Below, in pieces: positions 1 through 5,858 of a stretch of 7,224 nucleotides of DNA. Source of the DNA: a bacterium. GTDB taxonomy: Bacteria; Sumerlaeota; Sumerlaeia; MVZB01. Made by a program: the position numbers and the translations under genes. A model generated the notes under the pieces. That model worked only from the letters and a program-made list of their open reading frames with translations. It ran no database searches and was not told where the DNA came from. The stretch spans positions 344 through 7,567 of the forward strand of contig JAMCWS010000017.1 in NCBI GenBank assembly GCA_023480605.1, given 5' to 3'. Within the stretch, counting starts at the first letter, position 1. The number at the start of each line of letters is the position of its first letter.

Positions 1-2382
1 GTTATCAGCGGCGCGGCCAGGTCGAGGGCAACCTGAACCCGCTGCAGGTTCAGCCGCAGGCCCGTACCGACGGAGGCGCGCGGCATCTGCCAGCTCACGG
101 GGCTCTTGCCCAACGTGCCGACGTCGGCGAACACCACGCCCGAAACTGGTTCGTAGATGGGATAGAGCAACTCGTTCTTGACGAGAATCTTGGCCGCGCC
201 GCCGGTCGGAACGTCTTCGTTCTTGCGGTCGTGATAGCCGGCGCCGCGATAGGCGAAGCCGCGCAGGTCGGTGTCGCCGCCCAGGAAGAAGCGCTCGTGG
301 ATGGGAACCACGTCGGCGTTGTAGGGCATCAGGCCGGCGTTGGCGGCCACGCGCCAGGTCAGCAGGTCGCTCAGCGGGCGATACTGGTCGCGCGAGGCTT
401 CCAGCCGGACGAGAGGTCCGCCGGCGTAACCCGCTTCCACGCCGTAGGACTGAAGGTAACCCTCGCGCGCCCGCCCGCCAAAGGGGTAGCGAGTATCCTG
501 TTCGAAGCGCAGGCGCGCCGCGACGACCGGGTAAGTCTGGTCCAGATCCTCGGCGGTATCTTTGTCTTCGCGCTTGGTCAGGCTCACCACTGGTCAGGCT
601 CACCACCTCCAGCCGGCCGCGCAGGTAACGCGTCCAGTCGGAGTCGGCCAGCGGATGACCCCACTCGCTCGACACGCCGCCGATGCTGGCGCGGTAGCCC
701 GGCCGGCTCAGGTTTTCATAATAGAGCCGGCTGAGCAGCGAGTCGTTGGCGTCGCCGATGTGGCGGTCGAGATAAGAAACCGAAGCCGAGGACTCGCGCG
801 TTCCCAGCATGATTTGCAGCGAAAAGACATCGGCCAGGCCGTGGACGTTGCGCTCGGTGAACTGGCCGAAAAGAAACGCGCCGCTGGCATCGCCGAAGCC
901 GACGCCGCCCGAAATGGCGCCGGTCGTCGCGTCTTTGGCCTCGATGACGAAATTGTGCAGGCCGGCCTCGCCGGTTGGCTCGTTGTAGGCTCGCAGCGCC
1001 TCCTGGCCGGTTTCCGACGACGGCCCTTGCTCGAAAACGCCCATGGCCGCCAGCCGCCGCAGTGTTTCCGTTTCGAGCGACTTGTTGTAGATCTCACCCG
1101 GCTTGAGGAGCGCTTCGCGCAGAATCACCTCGTCCTTGACCGGCGGCGAGAAGCGCTCATACCAGCGCCCGAAGGCGGTCTTGCCCTCCTCGATCTCGTA
1201 TCCGGGCCGCACGAGCTTGATCTTGTTGACGTAGATCCGATTCTTCTCGGTGATGTCGATGCTCATGTTGAGCAGGCGGTTCTTCTCGTCGTAATCGTAT
1301 TTGGGCACGATCTCCGTCGTCAGCAGGCCGTGGTTGAGGTAGAGTTGGCCGAGTTGGTCGAGGGCGCGCGCGAACTTGCGCCCGTCGAAAAGTTGGCCTT
1401 CGAGCGACTTGAATGGCGCCAGCAGCTCCGTCTGGCTGAACAGGCGGCCGCCGCGCACCTCGGCCTTGCCGAACTTGTAGCGCTCGCCCTCGCTGATCCT
1501 CACCACCGGCGAAATGACCGACTTGTTGCCGATTTTCTGTTCCCCGAACACGCCCCGTTCGATGCGGGCGTCGAAATAACCGTGCATCGTGGTGTAGAAA
1601 GTGCGCAACCGGTCCAGGTCGCCCTCGAACGTGGCCTCGTCGTAATAATTCTTGATGAAGCCCCACGAGCCTTTGGTGTCCATCATCGCCTTGAGGCGCA
1701 GGGCGCTGAAGGCCTCGTTGCCCTCGATAATAACGTCCTTGACGAGCACCTGCCGGCCTTCGTTGACGATCACCTGCAGGTCGGCCTCGGGGAATTGCGG
1801 CGCCTTGCCCGGCTCGGGCGTGACGGGAATCAGGTTCAGGGTCACCTTGGCCTGGGGCAGGCCCAGAGCCTTGTATTCGTTGATGAGAGCCTTTTGCAGC
1901 GAGGTTTGGGCTTTTTCGTCGAGCACCGCGCCCGGTTTGAGGCCGGCCAGTGTTTCGATGCGGTCGGTCTTGAGTTTTTCGTTGCCGATAACCTGGAGTT
2001 TACGGAACCGCGGGAACTCGCTGACCGAAAACGTGACGATGACGCCCCCCTGGGGGCTGGGCTGGGTCGAAACCGACGCGGTGCGCATGATGCGCGAAAG
2101 CTCGGTCAGGTCGTCGCGCACATCGACGGAATTATAAGCCTGGCCGGCCTTGGTTTTGAGGCGCGCGAGCACTTCGGCGGGCTTGTAACTGACAAGGCCG
2201 GTGATTTCAACCTTGTCGATGCGGCTCCCCTCGGACTGGGCCGCCGCCGGGCGCGCCCCCAGTGCGGCGGTCAGGACGCACAAAATGGCGCCAAGGCGCC
2301 AGGCACGCCGGAAACACGGCGAATAAAAGAAGGGTCTCGGGACCGTGACGGGTGGCCTGCGGGAACGAGAGCGGATGAGCAT
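1..2382 (-). CDS. bamA: Outer membrane protein assembly factor BamA (Omp85 family), 3' end off window, frame broken by a 16-bp duplication
   Basis: BamA is the central subunit that folds and inserts beta-barrel proteins into the outer membrane. Translating the minus strand from ATG 2380-2382 gives a basic N-terminus, a hydrophobic segment ending in ARPAAAQ (likely cleavage near residue 48), and five POTRA-like repeats at roughly residues 54-123, 127-210, 211-299, 300-380 and 381-476. Typical strand motifs are RKLQVIGNEKL, DVIIEGNEAF and FGKAEVRGG. A barrel follows, with FFLGGDTDLRGF (the conserved RGF loop motif) at 255-290 and GTGLRLNL near the edge. The motif and all later barrel sequence lie one frame away from the N-terminal part, because of the duplication at 575-606. 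With one copy removed, about 788 residues are visible against 810 in E. coli, so only the last strand is missing. The shifted frame has no stop before position 1. An earlier ATG (2422-2424) is possible, but the added codons lack the high third-position GC of the gene. No strong Shine-Dalgarno is visible at either start. Family assignment is firm; whether the gene is functional is uncertain. Confidence 0.9.
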   Translation of the reverse strand, partial: MLIRSRSRRPPVTVPRPFFYSPCFRRAWRLGAILCVLTAALGARPAAAQSEGSRIDKVEITGLVSYKPAEVLARLKTKAGQAYNSVDVRDDLTELSRIMRTASVSTQPSPQGGVIVTFSVSEFPRFRKLQVIGNEKLKTDRIETLAGLKPGAVLDEKAQTSLQKALINEYKALGLPQAKVTLNLIPVTPEPGKAPQFPEADLQVIVNEGRQVLVKDVIIEGNEAFSALRLKAMMDTKGSWGFIKNYYDEATFEGDLDRLRTFYTTMHGYFDARIERGVFGEQKIGNKSVISPVVRISEGERYKFGKAEVRGGRLFSQTELLAPFKSLEGQLFDGRKFARALDQLGQLYLNHGLLTTEIVPKYDYDEKNRLLNMSIDITEKNRIYVNKIKLVRPGYEIEEGKTAFGRWYERFSPPVKDEVILREALLKPGEIYNKSLETETLRRLAAMGVFEQGPSSETGQEALRAYNEPTGEAGLHNFVIEAKDATTGAISGGVGFGDASGAFLFGQFTERNVHGLADVFSLQIMLGTRESSASVSYLDRHIGDANDSLLSRLYYENLSRPGYRASIGGVSSEWGHPLADSDWTRYLRGRLEVVSLTSGEPDQARRQRYRRGSGPDLPGRRGAPALRTGYSLPLWRAGARGLPSVLRRGSGLRRRTSRPAGSLARPVSPAERPADLARGRQRRPDALQRRRGSHPRALLPGRRHRPARLRLSRRRLSRPQERRRSDRRRGQDSRQERVALSHLRTSFGRGVRRRRHVGQEPRELADAARLRRYGPAAEPAAGSGCPRPGRAADN
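575..606. repeat. Perfect 16-bp tandem duplication inside bamA, causing a frameshift
   Basis: TGGTCAGGCTCACCAC occurs twice head to tail, at 575-590 and 591-606. Sixteen bases is not a multiple of three. The minus-strand frame that encodes the POTRA domains and first barrel strands (ending LEVVSLT) therefore changes after residue 597. Deleting one copy restores LEVVSLTKREDKDTAEDLDQ and an open, BamA-like barrel frame to the window edge. With both copies present the downstream translation is arginine- and proline-rich, as expected of an out-of-frame reading of GC-rich DNA. The cause may be a replication-slippage mutation or an assembly error. Confidence 0.95.
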
Positions 2383-2471
2383 GCATCGCAACTTTCTTGG
2401 GGTCAATGAAACTTTCAGCCGCATTCCGAGCCATCATGCGCGTCGTTCAATCCAAAACCATTGCTTACCCG

Positions 2472-2497
2472 GCGTCTGCTTTCAAGTGAAAAGACGC
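2472..2497. promoter_or_regulatory. Interrupted dyad upstream of bamA (possible operator or leader hairpin)
   Basis: GCGTCT (2472-2477) and AGACGC (2492-2497) are perfect inverted repeats. Nested between them are TTTCA (2480-2484) and TGAAA (2487-2491), giving about ten pairs with a two-base bulge and a very short centre. The dyad lies about 90 bp upstream of the chosen bamA start and about 48 bp from the alternative ATG. It could be a protein-binding dyad or a hairpin in the bamA leader. It has no U-tract on either strand, so it is not a standard terminator. Its function is unknown. Confidence 0.3.
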
Positions 2498-2810
2498 GCC
2501 GCGGCGAAATTATTGGGCGCGCGCGGCCGGGCTTTTTTGCTTGCCTGTCCCCGGGGGGATTGATAAAAAGGTTGATTGGTGTGCGCGGGGGCGCCGGAAG
2601 GAGAAGTGTTTCCACCGGCAAGTTCGTCACGCCAACCGGATCGACGAACCGGGCGCACTGCCTCGCGATCGCCCGTTGCGATCCCCATCCCACACGTCGC
2701 CGGTAGGACCGCTCGGGTGCCGCGCCCCGCCAATCGCGCCGGGCCAACGGTCAAGCGGGCCGAAGTCTGACCCTTGAAGACGCCGCGGCGGAGGAATCAA
2801 CCCAATCGGC

Positions 2811-2824
2811 GCGCCGCAAGGCGC
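2811..2824 (+). promoter_or_regulatory. GC-only hairpin with GCAA tetraloop in the rpsB leader
   Basis: GCGCC (2811-2815), GCAA and GGCGC (2820-2824) form a five-pair all-GC stem closed by a GNRA tetraloop, ten bases upstream of the rpsB Shine-Dalgarno. S2 is known to repress its own rpsB-tsf message through the leader in gammaproteobacteria, so a structured element here is plausible. In such GC-rich sequence a stem this short could also be chance. Confidence 0.3.
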
Positions 2825-2834
2825 CGCGTCCTTG

Positions 2835-2842
2835 AAGGAGGG
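2835..2842 (+). promoter_or_regulatory. Shine-Dalgarno of rpsB, decides the start
   Basis: AAGGAGGG is an almost complete anti-16S match and lies ten bases before ATG 2853. It rules out the in-frame TTG at 2832, which lies upstream of the ribosome binding site. Confidence 0.85.
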
Positions 2843-2852
2843 CCCCCCAATC

Positions 2853-3713
2853 ATGCTTGGTCAGATCAGCATGAAACAGTTGCTCGAAGCGGGCGTCCAC
2901 TTCGGCCACCAGAGCCGTCGCTGGAACCCGAAAATGAAGAAGTATATCTATACGGAGCGCAACGGGATCTACATCATCGACCTCAAGAAAACGCTCCGCC
3001 TGATGCGCGAGGCATATGCCTTCGTGCGCGATCAGTCCGCCGCCGGCGGCCTGGGCATCATGGTCGGCACGAAGAAACAGGCCAAGGACGCCGTCGAGCG
3101 CTGGGCCCATTTCGCCGGCATGCACTACGTCAACAACCGCTGGCTGGGCGGCACCCTCACCAATTTCAGCACGATCCGCAAATCCATCGATCGGATGATC
3201 GAGATCCAGGAACTGGTCGGCACGGGTGCGATCGAGCGTTACAGCAAAAAAGAACGCAGCCAACTCATCCGCGAGAAGGAAAGCCTGGAGAAGAACCTTC
3301 AGGGCATCCGTGCGATGACCAGCGTGCCCGGATTCCTCTTCGTCATCGACCCCAGCAAGGAACAGATCGCCGTCAGCGAGGCCAAAAAGATCGGCATCCC
3401 GATCGTCGCCGTCGTCGACACCAACTGCGACCCCGACCCGATCGACTACGTAATCCCGGGCAACGACGACGCCATCCGGTCGATCAACCTGGCCTGCGAA
3501 AAAATGGCCGAGGCGGTGGTCGAAGGGCTGATGAAGCGCGTCGAAGCCGGTCTGGCCCCGATGGAAATCCTCCCCGAGGCCGCGCGCCAGCTCCTGGCGC
3601 AACACGTCGCAGAAGGCGAGCACGTCGAGGCGCCGGCCGAAGAGGAATACGAAGAAACCGAAGAGACGCCCGCGGACGAAGAGGACATCGAATCCGAAGT
3701 CAATCCGGAGTAA
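2853..3713 (+). CDS. rpsB: 30S ribosomal protein S2
   Basis: S2 is a late-assembling protein of the 30S subunit, needed for S1 docking in many bacteria. The 286-residue product begins MLGQISMKQLLEAGVHFGHQ, the usual S2 N-terminus. It continues with RRWNPKMKKYIY (about residues 22-33), VGTKKQA (71-77), the signature YVNNRWLGGTLTNFSTI (92-108), a helical and probably coiled-coil stretch (about 110-150), and the second signature around FVIDPSKEQIAVSEA to PIVAVVDTNCDPDPIDYVIPGNDDAIRSI (163-211). E. coli S2 is about 240 residues; the difference is largely a C-terminal tail (about 253-286) rich in Glu and Asp, a common variable feature of S2 outside Proteobacteria. ATG 2853 is supported by a strong Shine-Dalgarno. 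It is the first gene of the plus-strand cluster, followed 163 bases later by tsf. Confidence 0.98.
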   Translation: MLGQISMKQLLEAGVHFGHQSRRWNPKMKKYIYTERNGIYIIDLKKTLRLMREAYAFVRDQSAAGGLGIMVGTKKQAKDAVERWAHFAGMHYVNNRWLGGTLTNFSTIRKSIDRMIEIQELVGTGAIERYSKKERSQLIREKESLEKNLQGIRAMTSVPGFLFVIDPSKEQIAVSEAKKIGIPIVAVVDTNCDPDPIDYVIPGNDDAIRSINLACEKMAEAVVEGLMKRVEAGLAPMEILPEAARQLLAQHVAEGEHVEAPAEEEYEETEETPADEEDIESEVNPE

Positions 3714-3714
3714 G

Positions 3715-3738
3715 GGCCGCGGCGATCGCCCGGCGGCC
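3715..3738 (+). other. Strong GC hairpin just after the rpsB stop
   Basis: GGCCGC (3715-3720) pairs with GCGGCC (3733-3738). Inside, GGC (3721-3723) pairs with GCC (3728-3730) around a GATC loop, leaving a two-base CG bulge. It begins two bases after the rpsB stop codon and has no following T-run, so it is not a classical terminator. It could protect the rpsB 3' end, serve as a processing site, or attenuate read-through into tsf. Confidence 0.4.
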
Positions 3739-3761
3739 GGCCGTCACGCGATACCGGCCAG

Positions 3762-3783
3762 GTCTCGGCCGAGTCTCGGCCGA
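3762..3783 (+). repeat. 11-bp perfect tandem repeat in the rpsB-tsf spacer
   Basis: GTCTCGGCCGA occurs at 3762-3772 and directly again at 3773-3783. Each copy contains the palindrome TCGGCCGA. It is noncoding, and two copies alone suggest local slippage and no specific function. Confidence 0.7.
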
Positions 3784-3790
3784 ACCGCAC

Positions 3791-3841
3791 ATGGCGGGCC
3801 ACCCGGAACCATACCGCGCCCGAGCGGCCCGCCCCCGCCAT
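3791..3841 (+). other. Two mutually exclusive inverted repeats ahead of tsf
   Basis: ATGGCGGG (3791-3798) is perfectly complementary to CCCGCCAT (3834-3841), while the overlapping GGCGGGCC (3793-3800) is perfectly complementary to GGCCCGCC (3826-3833). The two 8-bp stems share their left arm, so only one can form at a time. The structure ends 20 bases before the tsf Shine-Dalgarno and could tune tsf translation relative to rpsB. Whether it acts as a switch is inference. Confidence 0.4.
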
Positions 3842-3861
3842 CAGGATAATGAATACCAATC

Positions 3862-3867
3862 AGGAGA
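3862..3867 (+). promoter_or_regulatory. Shine-Dalgarno of tsf, supports a GTG start
   Basis: AGGAGA lies nine bases upstream of GTG 3877. This supports the GTG as the start of MANITASMVKELREKTGAGM, the normal EF-Ts N-terminus. Confidence 0.8.
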
Positions 3868-3876
3868 CAGGCAATC

Positions 3877-4791
3877 GTGGCTAACATAACGGCAAGCATG
3901 GTGAAGGAACTGCGCGAAAAGACCGGCGCAGGCATGATGGATTGCAAAAAAGCGCTGGCCGAAACCGACGGCGACATGGAGAAAGCGGTTGACGAACTGC
4001 GCAAGCGCGGCCAGGCCATCGCGGACAAGAAGGGAGCCCGGGCCACCAAGGAAGGGCTGATTTTCGCCCGCGTCGACGGCAAGGTCGGCGCCATGGTCGA
4101 GCTCAACTGTGAGACCGATTTCGTCGCCCGCAACGATGAATTCCGGGCCGTGGGCGCCGCACTGGCGGCGCGCGTGGCCGCCGGCGACGCACCGATCGAT
4201 TCGGGCAGCCTTGCCGATGTGACCATGGACGAATTCGGCGGTAAACCCGCCGGCCAGGTAATCCAGGAATTGATCGCCAAAGTCGGCGAAAACATGGCCG
4301 TCAGCCGGTTCGTCCGAGTCGACGCCAGCCAGGGTGAGGGCCTGGGCTTCGTAACCTCCTACGTGCATCCCCCGGGCAAGCTGGGCGTGCTGGTCGAGTT
4401 GCGGGCCGGCAAGGCCGAGACGATGGCCGGCGGGGAATTCGCCGCCCTCGCCAAGGACCTGGCGATGCAGGTGGCGGCGGCCGCGCCCGTCTGCATCACC
4501 CGTGCCCAGGTGCCGGCCGATCTGCTCGAACGCGAGCGGGCCATCTACGCCGACCAGGCCCGGATGGAAGGCAAGCCCGAAAAAATCTGGGATAAAATCA
4601 TTGAAGGCAAAATGGCCAAGTTCTACAAGGAATCGTGCCTGCTGGAACAGATCTTCGTCAAGGACGCGGATCTGACGATCGCCAAGCTGCTCGAAGCGAC
4701 GGGCAAGAAGCTGGGCGACACGCTCTCGATCGCCCGCTTCGAGCGCCTTGTCGTCGGAGGCGCCGCGCCGGCGGCCGAAGCGGCGGAATAA
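3877..4791 (+). CDS. tsf: Translation elongation factor Ts (EF-Ts)
   Basis: EF-Ts is the cytoplasmic nucleotide exchange factor that releases GDP from EF-Tu so it can reload with GTP and aminoacyl-tRNA. The 304-residue product begins at a GTG. Its N-terminal UBA-like domain (about 1-54) carries the family signature LREKTGAGMMDCKKAL (12-27). The core contains ELNCETDFVARNDEF (75-89); D81 and F82 match the E. coli Asp80-Phe81 pair that inserts near the EF-Tu magnesium site. It also has the motif YVHPPGKLGVLVEL (162-175), a second core subdomain and a helical section with KIWDKIIEGKMAKFYKE (236-252). It is slightly longer than E. coli EF-Ts (283), partly through an Ala/Glu-rich C-terminal tail. 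The gene follows rpsB, as in most bacteria; the 94-base gap to pyrH shows no terminator. Confidence 0.98.
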   Translation: MANITASMVKELREKTGAGMMDCKKALAETDGDMEKAVDELRKRGQAIADKKGARATKEGLIFARVDGKVGAMVELNCETDFVARNDEFRAVGAALAARVAAGDAPIDSGSLADVTMDEFGGKPAGQVIQELIAKVGENMAVSRFVRVDASQGEGLGFVTSYVHPPGKLGVLVELRAGKAETMAGGEFAALAKDLAMQVAAAAPVCITRAQVPADLLERERAIYADQARMEGKPEKIWDKIIEGKMAKFYKESCLLEQIFVKDADLTIAKLLEATGKKLGDTLSIARFERLVVGGAAPAAEAAE

Positions 4792-4885
4792 GCGGCGGCC
4801 GCGGGCCGGCCGGTCATGCGAAGCGATTGGCATCAATCACGCACCGTCGAATAACAAACTGCCGAGGCTCGCGTTGAACCAGACC

Positions 4886-5611
4886 ATGAGTGAAACCGAA
4901 TCCTCCCCCAAGCCGTGCTATCGCCGCATCCTGCTGAAGATCAGCGGGGAGTATCTCAAGGGAACGTCGAGCTTCGGCATCGACTCCGACATCATCGACC
5001 GCCTGGCCGACGAGGTGCGCGAAATACGCGACCTCGGGGTCGAGGTGGGACTGGTCATCGGCGCGGGCAATATCGTCCGCGGCGGCGAGGTCAAGGACAT
5101 GAACCGCGCCGCCGCGGACTATATCGGCATGGTGGCCACGATGATCAACGCCCTCATGATGCAGGGGGCGCTCGAGCGCATCGGCGTCGAGACGCGCGTC
5201 ATGAGCGCCATCGAAATGCGCGAGGTCGCCGAACCCTACATCCGGCGGCGGGCCATCCGCCACCTCGAACGGGGCCTGGTGGTCATTTTCGGCTGCGGCA
5301 CGGGCAATCCGTTCTTCACCACCGACACGGCGGCGGCGTTGCGGGCCAACGAGGTGGGGGCCGGCGTGCTGATGAAGGCAACCAACGTCGATGGGGTTTA
5401 TTCGGCCGATCCGAAAAAAGACCCGGCCGCGGTTTTCTACCCCGAACTGACCTATCAGGAGGTGGTGGCGAAAAATCTGCGCGTCATGGATACCTCGGCC
5501 GTGTCGCTCTGCCGCGACAACTCGCTGCCGATCCTGGTGTTCAACCTCGACCGCCCCGGCAACGTCAAACGGGCCGTCCTGGGCGAACGCATCGGGACTC
5601 TGGTGCATTAA
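4886..5611 (+). CDS. pyrH: UMP kinase (uridylate kinase)
   Basis: PyrH phosphorylates UMP to UDP with ATP in pyrimidine nucleotide synthesis. It belongs to the amino-acid kinase fold, is hexameric, and is usually activated by GTP and inhibited by UTP. The product of 241 residues equals the E. coli length. Visible motifs in order are LLKISGEYLKG (16-26, phosphate binding), VIGAGNIVRGG (57-67), the UMP-pocket residues ADYIGMVATMINALMMQ (78-93), FGCGTGNPFFTTDTAAALRA (135-154) and KATNVDGVYSADPKKDP (164-180, nucleotide binding). Start choice is unsure. ATG 4886 has no clear Shine-Dalgarno, whereas the in-frame TTG 4874 lies six bases after GAGG (4864-4867) and would add four residues (MNQT). The order rpsB-tsf-pyrH-frr is the usual one. 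Confidence 0.97.
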   Translation: MSETESSPKPCYRRILLKISGEYLKGTSSFGIDSDIIDRLADEVREIRDLGVEVGLVIGAGNIVRGGEVKDMNRAAADYIGMVATMINALMMQGALERIGVETRVMSAIEMREVAEPYIRRRAIRHLERGLVVIFGCGTGNPFFTTDTAAALRANEVGAGVLMKATNVDGVYSADPKKDPAAVFYPELTYQEVVAKNLRVMDTSAVSLCRDNSLPILVFNLDRPGNVKRAVLGERIGTLVH

Positions 5612-5639
5612 GGCTGGAGACTGGGGGCCGGAGGTTGGA
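5612..5639 (+). repeat. Degenerate G-rich heptamer array after pyrH
   Basis: Four head-to-tail heptamers start on the base after the pyrH stop: GGCTGGA, GACTGGG, GGCCGGA and GGTTGGA, followed by a diverged GGCATTA. The consensus is GRYYGGR, with a GG or GGG run in every unit, so the plus strand or its RNA could form a two-tier G-quadruplex. It is not coding. It directly precedes the hexamer array, so the two may form one composite element. Confidence 0.65.
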
Positions 5640-5658
5640 GGCATTAGTTTTCTCCCTT

Positions 5659-5749
5659 CGTGATCGTGATCGTGATCGTAATCGTAATCGATTAGTTTCC
5701 GATCACGATCGCGATTTCGATAGCGATCACGATTACGATCACGATTATG
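5659..5749. repeat. Hexamer tandem array forming a long imperfect hairpin between pyrH and frr
   Basis: The left arm (5659-5690) is (CGTGAT)3(CGTAAT)2CG. After an 11-base spacer containing ATTAGTTTCC, the right arm (5702-5749) is eight hexamers in the complementary phase: ATCACG, ATCGCG, ATTTCG, ATAGCG, ATCACG, ATTACG, ATCACG, ATTATG. CGTGAT and CGTAAT are the reverse complements of ATCACG and ATTACG, so the arms can pair in several registers. The longest exact match found is 16 bp, 5669-5684 against 5730-5745. The tract is much more AT-rich than its surroundings. Read in one frame it encodes alternating Asp/Arg/His/Tyr, but that frame merely overlaps the end of pyrH. GATC recurs every six bases in places. 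It is likely a selfish or structural intergenic repeat; the family is not recognised. Confidence 0.85.
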
Positions 5750-5754
5750 ATATG

Positions 5755-5858
5755 AACGCAGTTACGTTTCGATATGCGGAGACGGGATACTACGGCGAAG
5801 GATTAGGTATCGAGAGACCCAACGGGACTGTGTCAACTTCATAAAGGGGATACCGCCG
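5755..5858 (+). promoter_or_regulatory. frr upstream region with Shine-Dalgarno and a weak promoter candidate
   Basis: AAAGGGG (5843-5849) lies nine bases before ATG 5859 and is the probable frr ribosome binding site. About 60 bases upstream, TTACGT and GATACT are separated by 18 bases and could be a weak sigma-70-type promoter, giving frr its own transcription start downstream of the repeat hairpin. The promoter reading is tentative; the ribosome binding site is much firmer. Confidence 0.45.

Larger units (their letters stand above)
2383..2852. promoter_or_regulatory. Divergent intergenic region between bamA and rpsB
   Basis: This 470-bp stretch separates the two diverging genes and must hold their upstream control sequences unless transcription enters from further away. 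I see no convincing coding sequence; the short open frames here overlap one another on both strands and resemble no family I know. The most AT-rich part is around 2559-2585. A loose sigma-70-like pair facing rpsB could be built from TTGCCT (2541-2546) and the A-rich 2561-2569 stretch, but spacing and match are poor. The segment nearest rpsB is very GC-rich and is likely a structured mRNA leader. Confidence 0.5.

Noticed and set aside
562..2409. A 615-codon plus-strand open frame opposite bamA
   Set aside because: It is antisense to a clear Omp85 gene, its codons are phased to the bamA third positions, and its translation has no recognisable domain. Long mirror frames are expected opposite GC-rich genes.
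2515..2540. GC-rich run followed by six T residues, resembling a Rho-independent terminator
   Set aside because: The bases before the T-run do not form a proper stem with a loop; the local self-complementarity is only short CG palindromes. No gene ends just upstream on the plus strand.
2461..2777. Several short overlapping open frames in the bamA-rpsB gap
   Set aside because: They overlap each other on both strands, lack ribosome binding sites and show no family resemblance or consistent codon bias.
4915..5844. A plus-strand frame giving an alternating Asp/Arg/His/Tyr peptide through the hexamer array
   Set aside because: Most of it is an out-of-frame reading of pyrH and the rest is translated repeat DNA. 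It has no start or ribosome binding site of its own.
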